Assembly (NCBI GenBank): GCA_036675035.1
Contig: JAKFFO010000039.1
Location: 1-31,669, forward strand
DNA: 31,669 nt
Reading direction: 5' to 3'
Source of the DNA: MESE01 sp036675035
GTDB taxonomy: Bacteria > Pseudomonadota > Gammaproteobacteria > Burkholderiales > Burkholderiaceae_D
A program made the translations under genes and the position numbers. Positions 7,967 through 16,714 of the stretch are shown piece after piece. Under the pieces are notes generated by a model that ran no database searches, had not been told where the DNA came from, and saw nothing but the letters and a program-made list of their open reading frames with translations. Position 1 is the first letter of the stretch. The number at the start of each line of letters is the position of its first letter.

Positions 7967-8812
7967 TTAAGTTCGGACGTTCTGGTTGAACAGCGTGCGC
8001 GAAAGGATGTTCAATCCGAGTACGCTGAAAGTGATCAGCAGTGCGCCGCCCCAGGCCAGTGAACGCCAGTTGTCATACGGACTCATCGCAAACTGGAAAA
8101 TCACGACCGGCAAATTCGCCATCGGCGCATTCATGTCGGCACTGAAGAACTGGTTATTGAGGGCGGTAAACAGCAAAGGCGCGGTCTCGCCGGATATCCT
8201 AGCTATTGCCAGCAATACCCCGGTAATCACGCCGGCCTTGACCGCACGCAGGCGTACCATGGTGGCCACTTTCCAGCGCGGCGCGCCGAGCGCGAAGGCA
8301 GCCTCACGCAGACTGGTCGGCACCAGATTGAGCATATTGTCGGTGGTCCGCACCACGACGGGAATGGCGATCAGGGAGATCGCGAAACTTCCGGCCCAGC
8401 CGGAAAAATGCTTGACGTTGGCTACATAGATCGCATAAATGAACAGGCCGATCACGATCGATGGCGCGGACAGCATGATATCGGTGACAAATCGCGTCAC
8501 GCGCGCGAGCCAGCTTTCCTCCCCGTACTCGGCGAGGTAAATACCAGCCAGAATGCCGATCGGCGTACTGATCAGCACCGCAGCGCCCACCATCAGCAAG
8601 CTGCCGACAATCGCATTCATCAGTCCGCCGCCATCATTACCGGGCGCCGGAGTGGTTTCGGTAAAGAGCGCAATGCTGAGCGCGCCGAAGCCTTTGGATA
8701 CCAGCGTGAACAATATCCACATCAGGAAAAATATCCCGACGGCCATGGCCAGAAACGACAGCAGAATACCGATCCGGTGTGTCCACAGGCGTCTGCGATA
8801 GACAGGATTCAT
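7967..8812 (-). CDS. pstA: Phosphate ABC transporter permease PstA
   Basis: A 281-residue inner-membrane permease with about six hydrophobic segments. It carries the cytoplasmic EAA-type coupling loop (LREAAFALGAPRWK) that contacts PstB. It forms the translocation channel with PstC. Its ATG overlaps the last base of the pstC stop codon (TAATG), so the two subunits are probably translationally coupled. It is followed 15 bp later by pstB. The positive start (NPVYRRRLWTHR) fits a cytoplasmic N-terminus. Confidence 0.96.
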   Translation of the reverse strand: MNPVYRRRLWTHRIGILLSFLAMAVGIFFLMWILFTLVSKGFGALSIALFTETTPAPGNDGGGLMNAIVGSLLMVGAAVLISTPIGILAGIYLAEYGEESWLARVTRFVTDIMLSAPSIVIGLFIYAIYVANVKHFSGWAGSFAISLIAIPVVVRTTDNMLNLVPTSLREAAFALGAPRWKVATMVRLRAVKAGVITGVLLAIARISGETAPLLFTALNNQFFSADMNAPMANLPVVIFQFAMSPYDNWRSLAWGGALLITFSVLGLNILSRTLFNQNVRT

Positions 8813-9840
8813 TATTTCGCTCCTTCTCTACGGGACATTCCCATCAGCATCAGCTTGGCAGCCGAGAGCACGATGAATGTGATCACGAACAATATCAGGC
8901 CGAGCGCGAACAGCGATGACACATGCAGCACCGATGCGGCTTCGGCAAATTCATTGGCCAGCGTGGACGCGATGCTGTTTCCGGGCGCAAACAACGACCA
9001 CGAGAGCTTGTGCGCATTTCCGATCACAAACGTGATCGCCATGGTTTCACCGAGCGCGCGGCCCAGTCCGAGCATGACACCGCCGACTACGCCGATTCTG
9101 GTATACGGAAGAACCACTTTCCGCACCACTTCCCACTTCGTGCAGCCGAGCGCGTAGGCGGATTCCTTCAGAACCGGAGGCACAACTTCGAACACATCAC
9201 GCATGACCGATGCGATGAAAGGGATGATCATGATTGCCAGTATGATGCCGGCAGTCAGGATACCGATACCCATCATCGGGCCCTTGAACAATTCTCCGAT
9301 GACCGGCACTTGCCCGAGCGTCTGGGCCAGCAGCGGCTGGATGTAATCGGCAAACAGCGGTGCGAACACGAACAATCCCCACATACCGTAAATAATGCTG
9401 GGCACACCGGCCAGCAACTCGACCGCCATCCCCAGCGGACGCTTGAGCCAGGCCGGACAGATTTCCGTCAAAAACAGTGCGATGCCAAAACTGATCGGGA
9501 ACGCGATCAGGAGCGCGATGAAAGAAGTGGCGAGTGTGCCGACAATGGCGATCAGCGCACCGTATTTATCGTTGACCGGATCCCATTCGATGCTGGTAAC
9601 AAACGACAGGCCGAATTCATGGAACGCGGGCCAGGCGCCAATCATCAGAGAAATAATAATACCGACCAGAACCAGCAATACGCTTAACGCAAAAACCATC
9701 GTCAGCTTGTGGAACACAAAGTCCTGAATACGCTGTTTGCGCATGGCTGAAATCATCGCCTTGTCAGGCTGATCGCCGTGCATCGTATTTTCATTTCCAT
9801 TGGTCATGCGAGCGGCAATTGATTGGGGATTTGCACTCAT
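8812..9840 (-). CDS. pstC: Phosphate ABC transporter permease PstC
   Basis: A 342-residue inner-membrane permease, the partner of PstA. A cytoplasmic N-terminal stretch of about 40 residues precedes the first membrane helix (LTMVFALSVLLVLVGIIISL). The EAA-type loop is LKESAYALGCTKWEVV. The GRALGETMAITFVIGNAHKL segment near the end is strongly typical of PstC. The ribosome site before the ATG at 9840 is weak. A later in-frame start such as M12 or M20 is possible, but both stay within the non-membrane N-terminus. It is separated from pstS by 103 bp holding a stable hairpin and overlaps pstA by one base. Confidence 0.95.
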   Translation of the reverse strand: MSANPQSIAARMTNGNENTMHGDQPDKAMISAMRKQRIQDFVFHKLTMVFALSVLLVLVGIIISLMIGAWPAFHEFGLSFVTSIEWDPVNDKYGALIAIVGTLATSFIALLIAFPISFGIALFLTEICPAWLKRPLGMAVELLAGVPSIIYGMWGLFVFAPLFADYIQPLLAQTLGQVPVIGELFKGPMMGIGILTAGIILAIMIIPFIASVMRDVFEVVPPVLKESAYALGCTKWEVVRKVVLPYTRIGVVGGVMLGLGRALGETMAITFVIGNAHKLSWSLFAPGNSIASTLANEFAEAASVLHVSSLFALGLILFVITFIVLSAAKLMLMGMSRREGAK

Positions 9841-9881
9841 AAATCTTGATGGTCTAATCAGATTGCAGCGGGAGCGCCGCC

Positions 9882-9917
9882 GGACGCGAAGGCATCTTGC
9901 GACTGCAACCCGCGTCC
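9882..9917 (-). promoter_or_regulatory. Nested hairpin in the pstS-pstC gap
   Basis: A 7-bp GC-rich outer stem (9882-9888 with 9911-9917) encloses a 4-bp inner stem (9897-9900 with 9905-9908) with a GACT loop. No T-run follows on the minus strand, so it is not a standard terminator. An RNA structure here could protect the 3' end of pstS mRNA or cause partial termination, giving more binding protein than permease. Confidence 0.5.
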
Positions 9918-9943
9918 AGTAGCGAAAGGCCTTTGATCGATGC

Positions 9944-10987
9944 CTACCAGACCGGTTTTCCGGAACCGTCTTTCAGCTGCACTTTCCATGCATCCTGGAC
10001 CAGCTTCACGACCGGTGCCGGCATCGCGACGTATTCTAGTTCAGTTGCCATCGCACCACCGTTCTTGTAAGCCCAGTCGAAAAACTTCAATACTTCCCTG
10101 GCCTTGTCGGGATTTTGCTGAATCTTGTGCATCAGGATGAAAGACGCGCCCGTGATCGGCCAGCTTCCTTTGCCGGCCTGATTGGTCAACACGACTTCCA
10201 TACCCGGTGTTTTGGCCCAGTCAGCGCCTGCCGCGGCCGCCTTGAAACTTTCGTCATCGGGCTGGACAAATGCACCGTCACGATTTTTCAGTTGCGTATG
10301 CGACATCTTGTTGCGTTTGGCGTACGCGTACTCCACGTACCCGATGGACCCTTTGATCCGCTGAACATTTGCCGCGACGCCTTCGTTTCCCTTGCCGCCT
10401 ACTCCGGTCGGCCATTTGACCGCTGTACCGGCGCCTACCGTGGATTTGAAATCGGCATTGGTCTTGGAAAGGAAATCGGTCCAAAGGAAGGTCGTACCCG
10501 AGCCGTCGGACCGATGCACTACCGTGATATCGCTGGCTGGTAAATTTACGCCCTGATTTACCGCGGTGATTTCAGGCGCATTCCATTTTGTGATTTTCCC
10601 GAGATAAATCCCCGCCAGCACATCGGAGGTCAATTTCAACTGGCCCGGCGCGATGCCCGGCAGATTCACGATCGGCACCACGCCGCCCATCACAGCGGGA
10701 AACTGGAACAAGCCTTCCTTTTCCAGTTCCGACGCCGACAGTGGCATATCGGAGGCACCGAAATCAACCGTTTTCGCCTTGATTTGCTTGATTCCACCAC
10801 CGGATCCGATCGACTGGTAGTTCATGCCGGTATCGGTCGCCTTCTTGTACGCCTCCGCCCACTTTGCGTAAATAGGATATGGGAACGTTGCGCCCGCACC
10901 GGTGATTCCGGCTGCCTGCACCGACGAAAATGCCAGTGCCGCACCAGTCGCAATTGCTGCAGATTTGAGAATTTGATTCAGCCGCAT
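9944..10987 (-). CDS. pstS: Phosphate-binding periplasmic protein PstS
   Basis: A 347-residue periplasmic phosphate receptor. Its signal peptide (MRLNQILKSA...SSVQA) is cut near residue 25, before AGITGAGATFPYP. Typical ligand and fold motifs are present: GAGATFPYPIY, YQSIGSGGGIKQ, DFGASDMPL, VVHRSDGSGTTFLWTDFL and the mid-protein QRIKGSIGYVEYAYA. It delivers phosphate to PstCA and, at low phosphate, is normally the most abundant protein of the operon. A good ribosome site (AAGGAG) lies 5 nt before the ATG, and a Pho box lies 54-71 bp upstream. It is the first gene of the pst-pho unit. Confidence 0.97.
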   Translation of the reverse strand: MRLNQILKSAAIATGAALAFSSVQAAGITGAGATFPYPIYAKWAEAYKKATDTGMNYQSIGSGGGIKQIKAKTVDFGASDMPLSASELEKEGLFQFPAVMGGVVPIVNLPGIAPGQLKLTSDVLAGIYLGKITKWNAPEITAVNQGVNLPASDITVVHRSDGSGTTFLWTDFLSKTNADFKSTVGAGTAVKWPTGVGGKGNEGVAANVQRIKGSIGYVEYAYAKRNKMSHTQLKNRDGAFVQPDDESFKAAAAGADWAKTPGMEVVLTNQAGKGSWPITGASFILMHKIQQNPDKAREVLKFFDWAYKNGGAMATELEYVAMPAPVVKLVQDAWKVQLKDGSGKPVW

Positions 10988-11024
10988 ATCTACTCCTTCG
11001 GTTTGACGAAATATGACAATGCGA

Positions 11025-11058
11025 ACTGTAACGAAGATTTATGACACCTTTATGACAT
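11025..11058 (-). promoter_or_regulatory. Pho box and promoter of the pst-pho operon
   Basis: Read on the minus strand, 11058-11041 matches about 15 of 18 positions of the Pho-box consensus: two TGTCAT repeats spaced 11 bp apart, separated by AAAGG. A -10-like TACAGT follows at 11030-11025, 10 nt beyond the box, the usual distance when PhoB replaces the -35 contact. A further TGTCATAT half-site lies at 11018-11011 near the expected start point. The known PhoB role supports activation under phosphate starvation. Confidence 0.75.
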
Positions 11059-11240
11059 GCGAAAACAAGCGCGTCATCGAGCGGGACAATTGGAAATCGC
11101 CAAAATAATCTGCTTCCATAACCTTGAAGCACCACATTCCAGGAAAAATTCGGTCAAATAGACCGGTAACGGACACCAAAATAAAGCGTGGGAATTGTGA
11201 AGCATGCGAATTGTGCCGTTCCGCCAAAAGCCGATGGCGC

Positions 11241-12527
11241 TCACAATACCAGAGATACCCCATGGAGAATCAAGCCGACCAGGCCGCCGACCAGCGTTCC
11301 GTTGATTCGAATATATTGCAGATCCTTCCCCACATACAGTTCAAATTTGCGGGAAACGGTGTCCGCATCCCATTTCCGGATTACGCGTTTGAACAAGTCT
11401 GCAATGCCTTCCCGGCGGCTGGAAATTGCCTCTGTTGCAAATTCGCGTAACCATCGATTGAATTTATCCTGTACCACGATATCCTGGCCCAGCGCGTCGC
11501 TGAAAGCACGAATCGCCAGATCAAGCTGCGCCACCAGTTGCGAGTCGCCGGAATCGGCATCGGCCGTCAACCGGTGCCTAAGGTCGCGCAACACATGATC
11601 GGTATAGTCCTGGAACAGCGGATGGGAAAGCATCTGGTCTATTGCCAGACTGATTTTTTCTTCATAGTCAGGTGATGTCCTCAGCTTTTCAACCAGCTCT
11701 TGTGCCGATAGCTCGAAGCGGCTCCGCCATTCGCTGTTTTCATCCTTCATTTCGTTCAGAATGTTTCGAAGTTCTTCCAGAAGATTCTCGAAGAATTTTT
11801 CATCCACTACCTTCGGAATCCATCGCGGACTTCTATCATGAATCTTCTGGCGTATGAAAGGCTTGTTTTGCTCGAGCGTTCTGGACGCCAACCGTAAAAA
11901 ATGATCGAACAGGACTTGATGACGTTTGTCGGCCATCAACACCGACAGTATCTCGGCGGCCAAAGGCGCAAATTTCATGTTTTTCAGTGCCGCCGATACG
12001 GCAAGCTGGATGAAATTCGACACTTCCTTGTCGTCAATCATGCGGAACAGCGCCGGAATGCCGCGCACGATCTGCCCGGCTACAGCGCGACTGTTTTCGG
12101 GGATAGTCAGCCATGCTGCGATCCCACCCGCAAAGTCGACTTGTTGCAGTTCGTCAGCCAGAACCTCCGGCGTCATGAAATTGTGTTCGAGGAAATTTCC
12201 GACGCTTTCGCCGATTCGATCCTTGTTGTTGGGAATGATTGCGGTGTGTGGAATGGGCAATCCCAACGGGCGGCGAAATAGTGCAGTTACCGCAAACCAG
12301 TCCGCCAACGCACCCACCATGGCTGCTTCGGCAAATGCGGCGATGAAAGACATGTACTCGTACTGTGGCTGCAAGAGTTTTGCACCGACGAACACTACGG
12401 CCATCAATACAAGCAGGCTCGTAGCCAGTCTGCGCATCCGGGCCAGCTGCATTTGTTGTTCTTGTTCTCGCATCGATTGCGTTCGCAGGTTTTGTCGCTT
12501 TTCGAAAATCGCCTTGCTGTCATGCAC
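11241..12527 (-). CDS. DUF445 family membrane protein
   Basis: A 428-residue protein of the DUF445 (YjiN-like) family. A charged N-terminus (about 1-32) precedes one membrane segment (about 35-52), then a conserved, partly hydrophobic patch (AEAAMVGALADWFAVTALFRRPLGLPIPHTAIIP) that is the hallmark of the family. The middle is long and helical, rich in charged residues. The C-terminus (GTLVGGLVGLILHGVSLVL) is a second membrane segment and holds the family's terminal motif (YIRINGTLVGGLVG). The function is not established. It is transcribed toward pstS with 253 bp between its stop and the pstS start, which includes the Pho box. No terminator could be clearly identified after it. Confidence 0.88.
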   Translation of the reverse strand: MHDSKAIFEKRQNLRTQSMREQEQQMQLARMRRLATSLLVLMAVVFVGAKLLQPQYEYMSFIAAFAEAAMVGALADWFAVTALFRRPLGLPIPHTAIIPNNKDRIGESVGNFLEHNFMTPEVLADELQQVDFAGGIAAWLTIPENSRAVAGQIVRGIPALFRMIDDKEVSNFIQLAVSAALKNMKFAPLAAEILSVLMADKRHQVLFDHFLRLASRTLEQNKPFIRQKIHDRSPRWIPKVVDEKFFENLLEELRNILNEMKDENSEWRSRFELSAQELVEKLRTSPDYEEKISLAIDQMLSHPLFQDYTDHVLRDLRHRLTADADSGDSQLVAQLDLAIRAFSDALGQDIVVQDKFNRWLREFATEAISSRREGIADLFKRVIRKWDADTVSRKFELYVGKDLQYIRINGTLVGGLVGLILHGVSLVL

Positions 12528-12704
12528 CGATCATGAATTCGAAGGGACGGGACACAACAGCACAGATGAAAATACGGTACCGGTTTGTTAATTCGAGCAC
12601 AAGCCAGCAATTTAGTTCGATTTCGGCAACTAAGCGTCCGCCTCTACTACAACGGCTTACTCATATCCCTGCCGAACTTAAACAAGAACCATGCACTCCA
12701 ATCC

Positions 12705-12740
12705 GGGCGCTTCCTTCCCGGCGCCCTATTCTGTTTTTTT
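12705..12740 (+). terminator. Hairpin plus T-run in the leader of the phasin-like gene
   Basis: A 6-bp all-GC stem (GGGCGC at 12705-12710 with GCGCCC at 12721-12726) with a 10-nt loop is followed, seven bases later, by seven Ts at 12734-12740. The T-run touches the GGAG ribosome site of the downstream gene. It resembles an intrinsic terminator, though the gap before the T-run is longer than usual. It may be an attenuator or simply a U-rich translation enhancer. Confidence 0.35.
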
Positions 12741-12753
12741 GGAGATCGCATTG
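12741..12753 (+). promoter_or_regulatory. Ribosome-binding site that decides a TTG start
   Basis: GGAG at 12741-12744 lies 6 nt before TTG at 12751-12753. The upstream in-frame ATG at 12691 has no comparable site, and the stretch between contains the hairpin and T-run. The protein family also begins around this position (basic residues followed by TTSPF). Confidence 0.65.
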
Positions 12754-13254
12754 AAACGATCACGCAACAAAGTACTTGTAACCACCAGCCCTTTTACGTT
12801 ATGGACGGGTCTTGCAATGAAAACCGGTGAAATGATGCTTGCATCGGCGCAGGTGATCAGCCATCGTACCGGTCGCATTGCCGCCGCCGGCATGTCCCCT
12901 GACGCACGCGATCGCCGTGAATTTGCATTGATGGGCCAGGAGAAAATTGCCGCCGCAGCCGAATCCGCGAGCGCGATCGCCGCGCGAATGTTCAATTTGA
13001 ATCAACAGATCGGAACGATCGCCGTTAATCAAATGGCGGCAGGTGCGGCAGGAATCCTGTCGCTTTCGGTCGCACGTACGCTTGCGCAATCCGGCAAAGT
13101 ACACGCTGAACTTATGCGAGACAGCATGTCAAGCTCTGCCCGCGCCGCATCACAGCTTGCCGACTCCGTTGCCCGCGTTGCCCATCACGGTTTGACACCG
13201 ATTCATTCGCGTGCGACTGCCAACGCGAAGCGGCTGGCCAAACACAAAAAGTGA
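12751..13254 (+). CDS. Phasin-like granule-associated protein
   Basis: A protein of about 167 residues, read from the TTG at 12751. It begins with a short basic segment, then VTTSPFTLWTGLAMKTGEMM, and is mostly Ala-rich amphipathic helix. The central block (RREFALMGQEKIAAAAESASAIAARM) and the basic tail (HSRATANAKRLAKHKK) resemble small phasin-family proteins of Oxalobacteraceae that coat polyhydroxyalkanoate granules. There are no Cys residues, no signal peptide and no catalytic motif. No PHA synthase or depolymerase gene is nearby, so the granule role is inferred from composition and resemblance only. It could also be another helical surface-binding protein. It converges on the GGDEF-EAL gene with 155 bp between. 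Confidence 0.75.
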   Translation: MKRSRNKVLVTTSPFTLWTGLAMKTGEMMLASAQVISHRTGRIAAAGMSPDARDRREFALMGQEKIAAAAESASAIAARMFNLNQQIGTIAVNQMAAGAAGILSLSVARTLAQSGKVHAELMRDSMSSSARAASQLADSVARVAHHGLTPIHSRATANAKRLAKHKK

Positions 13255-13409
13255 AGACAGAAATCCGGCATCCGTACAGCACGTGAGAGGTCCGCTTCGC
13301 ATGTACCCATCGAGAAGCCGATGCTCCGGTTTACGTAGTGCGCGCGCAAATGTATCGCCTGTTTTTCTTATCGCACGTACCGGCGCGAACCGGCTCCTGC
13401 GCCTGGATT

Positions 13410-16085
13410 TCACCGCAGTAGCAGCAACTCGAATTTTTCAGACGGCAGCGGTTCGCTGAAATAAAAACCCTGCATTTCATGACAACCCGCCCGCTCCAGA
13501 AACTCCATTTGCGGCTGTTGTTCGACGCCTTCGGCAGTGACACTCATATGAAGCGCCCTTGCCATCGCAATGATGGCCTGCGTCAGGGCCACCGAATCAC
13601 GGTTTCCCGGGATGCCGCTGATGAACGATTGATCGATTTTCAGATTGCCGATCGGAAAATGTTGCAGATACGACAGAGACGAATATCCTGTTCCAAAGTC
13701 GTCCAGCGAAAATCGTACCCCGAGGTTCATCAAAGCGTCGAAGACAAGCATCAATTTGTCGGAATCACCCATCAGCAAACCTTCGGTTATTTCCAGTTCG
13801 AGTGCATGTGCCGGCATCGTCGTGCGATTCAGGATATCGGTTACCGCAGCGACCAGTTTTTCGTCCTGGAACTGACGCGGTGAAAGATTCACCGCCATTC
13901 TCAAACTGGGCATGTGCGTGGCGCGCCATTTGACCGCTTGCATGCACGCTTGCTCCAGAACCCATTGGCCAATCGGCACAATCAATCCTGTTTCTTCTGC
14001 AATCGGGATGAACTCGCTCGGCAGCACAGGTCCCGCCTCCGGATTGTTCCATCGCAGCAATGCTTCGGCACCGACGATATTGCCGGTTTTGAGTTCGACT
14101 TTAGGCTGATAATAAATTTCGAGTTCGTTTCGGGCGAGCGCATGTCGCAGGTTCTTCTCAATAAAATATCTGCGCTGTCCACGGACATTCAGTGCTTCGG
14201 AAAAGAACTGATAGTGGTTGCGGCCCGACTCTTTCGCGAAATACATGGCGGAGTCGGCGCTGCGAAGCAAGGCCGTTCCGCTATCGCCATCCTTCGGATA
14301 GATGCCGATCCCGATCGAGACCCCAAGGTAGTACTCGTTACCCTCAATCCGGAACGGCTCGGAAATCGCATGCAGGATCCGTTCCGATATCGATTCCAGG
14401 TAAACAGTGCTGTCGAATTTTTCGACCAGCACGACAAATTCGTCGCCCCCCAGCCTGGCCAAGGTATCGTCACCTCTTACGCAGGAGGCGAGTCGTACCG
14501 CGACCATTTTCAAAAGACAGTCGCCTGCCTCATGACCAAGTGCGTCGTTGACATTCTTGAAGCGATCCAGATCAAGAAACAGTACCGCAACCTTATGAGA
14601 CTCACGCTGGGCATGCTCCAGCGATTGCGCCAGCTGATCGGTAAAAAACGCTCTGTTGGGTAAATCAGTAAGCGAATCATAAGTTGCCATCCGATGCAGG
14701 CGCTGCTGCGCATCTTTGGCCGCAGTAATATCGGTAAACGAAATCAGCACGGCATTGGGCTCGGTTTCTCCAGGTTTTTGAATCGGCAGTATATTTTCCG
14801 AGACCCACACCAGGTCGCCGTCCGGAAGCTCCAGGCCGACGACGAGGTTGAGCAACGGCATTCCGGTGCGAAATACAATATCGGAAGGCAATTCGCCGAA
14901 TCGGATTTCGGCACCATCCTCGGCGACGACGCGCCTGAAATAGCTGCTCCCCAATATGCGATTCCGCGGATTCGGACCGAGCCTCAGGATACGTTCGGCA
15001 CTCGGGTTGCAAGTCAGAAGCCTTCCATCCCGGGCTTGCATCACAATCCCTTCGGCCAGCGTCGTCACCACTGATCGGTAACGCTCTTCGCTTTCTTCCA
15101 GGCTGCGCTCGACACGATCCTTGTGAACGGCGACTCCAACCAGGTGCGTAATATCGGAAATGAATGCAAGATCTTCGGTGGACGGCTTGCGCTTCTCCAG
15201 GTAATAGATGCCGAACGCGCCCAGAGTCGCTCCGGTCGACGCGACGATCGGCACCGACCAGCAAGCCCGGAGCCCATGCGCGATCGCAACGGCACGATGC
15301 TCGGACCACAGGGGATCTTGTTCAATGTCATCGACAACAACGCGCTTGTTGAAATAGATGGCGGTACCGCATGAGCCTGCGTTCGGGCCGATTGGAAGCC
15401 CCTCGATGGCCCGGCTATATGATGTCGGCAACGAAGGCGCAGCGCTGATATGTAATTGTTGTCCGTCAGCCTGCAGCAGAATTATCGAGCAGCGCGCGTC
15501 GCCGGACAAAACCTTTTGCGCTCCCAGACAGATGTCGCGCAATACTTCCGCCAGCGGCTTGTCCAACGCAATCATTTCCAGAATCGCTTTTTCGTGCTGC
15601 AGCATTTCCTTTGCGCGCAATGCATCCTGTGCCAGGGATTGTTGCCGGTCATGGCTGGTACGCAGTGCCATTTCGGCAGCCTTGCGATCGGTCAGGTCGC
15701 GGGAAATGACGCGAACCGCCGGCTTGCCTCCGTAGCTGAAAGGACAGGAGTGAACTTCCACGTCGACTACGGTACCGTCCAGCCGCAAATACTTTTGCTC
15801 CGTCGGCGCGGCCGGCTGGCCGGTACGATCCATCTGCGCCATTCTGAAGTTCGCGTCACTGAGGGAATCTGCATGCAGCAACTCCGATATCGGCAACCCG
15901 ATAATGTCGTCGGGCCCTGCCGCGCCAAGCAACCGCACTCCTGCAGCATTTGCAAACACCAGATAGCCTTCCTGGACTATATAAAGAGCATCCGGCATAA
16001 GCTGAACCAGCGCCTCGTACCAACCGTCGCTGTTAGCCTCGATGCAATTGTCCAAGCCAGGTAAATTTATCATCGCCATATGCAC
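13410..16085 (-). CDS. PAS-GAF-PAS-GGDEF-EAL c-di-GMP turnover protein
   Basis: An 891-residue soluble signalling protein. Domains in order are PAS (about 25-135), GAF (about 165-325), PAS (about 330-455), GGDEF (about 462-628) and EAL (about 638-888). The cyclase site is intact (LDLDRFKNVND, GGDEF at 546-550). The inhibitory RxxD (RGDD, 537-540) stands five residues ahead. The phosphodiesterase site also looks intact: EAL at 674-676, NLSPRQF, DDFGTGYSSLSYL (795 on), IDQSF and AEGVEQ. It could therefore make or degrade c-di-GMP. In many such tandem proteins one domain is regulatory. The start is GTG at 16085 with GGGA 7 nt upstream. A TTGACA at 16112-16117 on the minus strand pairs with TAGAAT at 16087-16092, but the spacer of 19 bp is long. 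No membrane segment is visible. Confidence 0.92.
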   Translation of the reverse strand: MHMAMINLPGLDNCIEANSDGWYEALVQLMPDALYIVQEGYLVFANAAGVRLLGAAGPDDIIGLPISELLHADSLSDANFRMAQMDRTGQPAAPTEQKYLRLDGTVVDVEVHSCPFSYGGKPAVRVISRDLTDRKAAEMALRTSHDRQQSLAQDALRAKEMLQHEKAILEMIALDKPLAEVLRDICLGAQKVLSGDARCSIILLQADGQQLHISAAPSLPTSYSRAIEGLPIGPNAGSCGTAIYFNKRVVVDDIEQDPLWSEHRAVAIAHGLRACWSVPIVASTGATLGAFGIYYLEKRKPSTEDLAFISDITHLVGVAVHKDRVERSLEESEERYRSVVTTLAEGIVMQARDGRLLTCNPSAERILRLGPNPRNRILGSSYFRRVVAEDGAEIRFGELPSDIVFRTGMPLLNLVVGLELPDGDLVWVSENILPIQKPGETEPNAVLISFTDITAAKDAQQRLHRMATYDSLTDLPNRAFFTDQLAQSLEHAQRESHKVAVLFLDLDRFKNVNDALGHEAGDCLLKMVAVRLASCVRGDDTLARLGGDEFVVLVEKFDSTVYLESISERILHAISEPFRIEGNEYYLGVSIGIGIYPKDGDSGTALLRSADSAMYFAKESGRNHYQFFSEALNVRGQRRYFIEKNLRHALARNELEIYYQPKVELKTGNIVGAEALLRWNNPEAGPVLPSEFIPIAEETGLIVPIGQWVLEQACMQAVKWRATHMPSLRMAVNLSPRQFQDEKLVAAVTDILNRTTMPAHALELEITEGLLMGDSDKLMLVFDALMNLGVRFSLDDFGTGYSSLSYLQHFPIGNLKIDQSFISGIPGNRDSVALTQAIIAMARALHMSVTAEGVEQQPQMEFLERAGCHEMQGFYFSEPLPSEKFELLLLR

Positions 16086-16714
16086 GATTCTATCCCGGCT
16101 TTATTGCGGAATGTCAATTGAGATGGCGCGTTCGCGGCTCACTTCCCGTATCGACATAGCGTGTTGCGCGCTGAGTACATTTTTTCGCCGCTGCATCAAC
16201 ATTCGCAAGAACGGCAAGATTTCAAGGCGAGGGGATGTATTACCCTGCGTGCGCCTGGTTTTTTCCCCGAACAGGTTCGGAAATTCCTGCCGAAAATCCT
16301 CTCAACTGCGGGCATTGAATCATAAATTATTGAAATGACATAAATTGTCCATATTTCCGTGCCGACATATTGATTCTGCGCAACCGCTTGAAGCAGACCA
16401 TGAATCGACAAATACCGCGTAATTTCATGCTTTCCAGGACCAGTTTTACCGAAGCATTCCAACATCGCGCCGGCCGCATGAGAGTTGGGATGAAAATCGA
16501 TATTTGTTGCGAAGCGGTAAGTTCATTTAATGCTATATTTCTGCATCGACAATTCCGAAATACCCGTTGTTTCGGCGGCGAGGGATGATGTCACAATCCC
16601 TCCTCCCCTCTGCTTGCGTGAAGCTTTATTTCCGCGCGCCGCCTCGATGTCATTGATAGACCTCCGTACCATTCGCCCGTATTGACTGCCAGCGCTATTA
16701 AGGACTTGATTTTT
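16086..16714. other. Long intergenic region between two signalling genes
   Basis: These 629 bp separate the divergent GGDEF-EAL gene and the HAMP-array kinase. The short frames here have no recognisable protein character. A TATATT at 16534-16539 could be a -10 for the kinase gene, but I see no good -35 at the right distance. The sequence around 16320-16370 and 16500-16550 is AT-richer than its surroundings, as promoters often are. A small RNA cannot be ruled out. Confidence 0.5.

Noticed and set aside
7118..8062. 314-codon plus-strand frame over pstB and pstA
   Set aside because: It is antisense to two clearly identified transporter genes with full motifs, and shows no family resemblance of its own.
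16196..16465. 89-codon minus-strand frame in the gap before the HAMP-array kinase
   Set aside because: No ribosome site, no motif, and composition unlike the neighbouring proteins.
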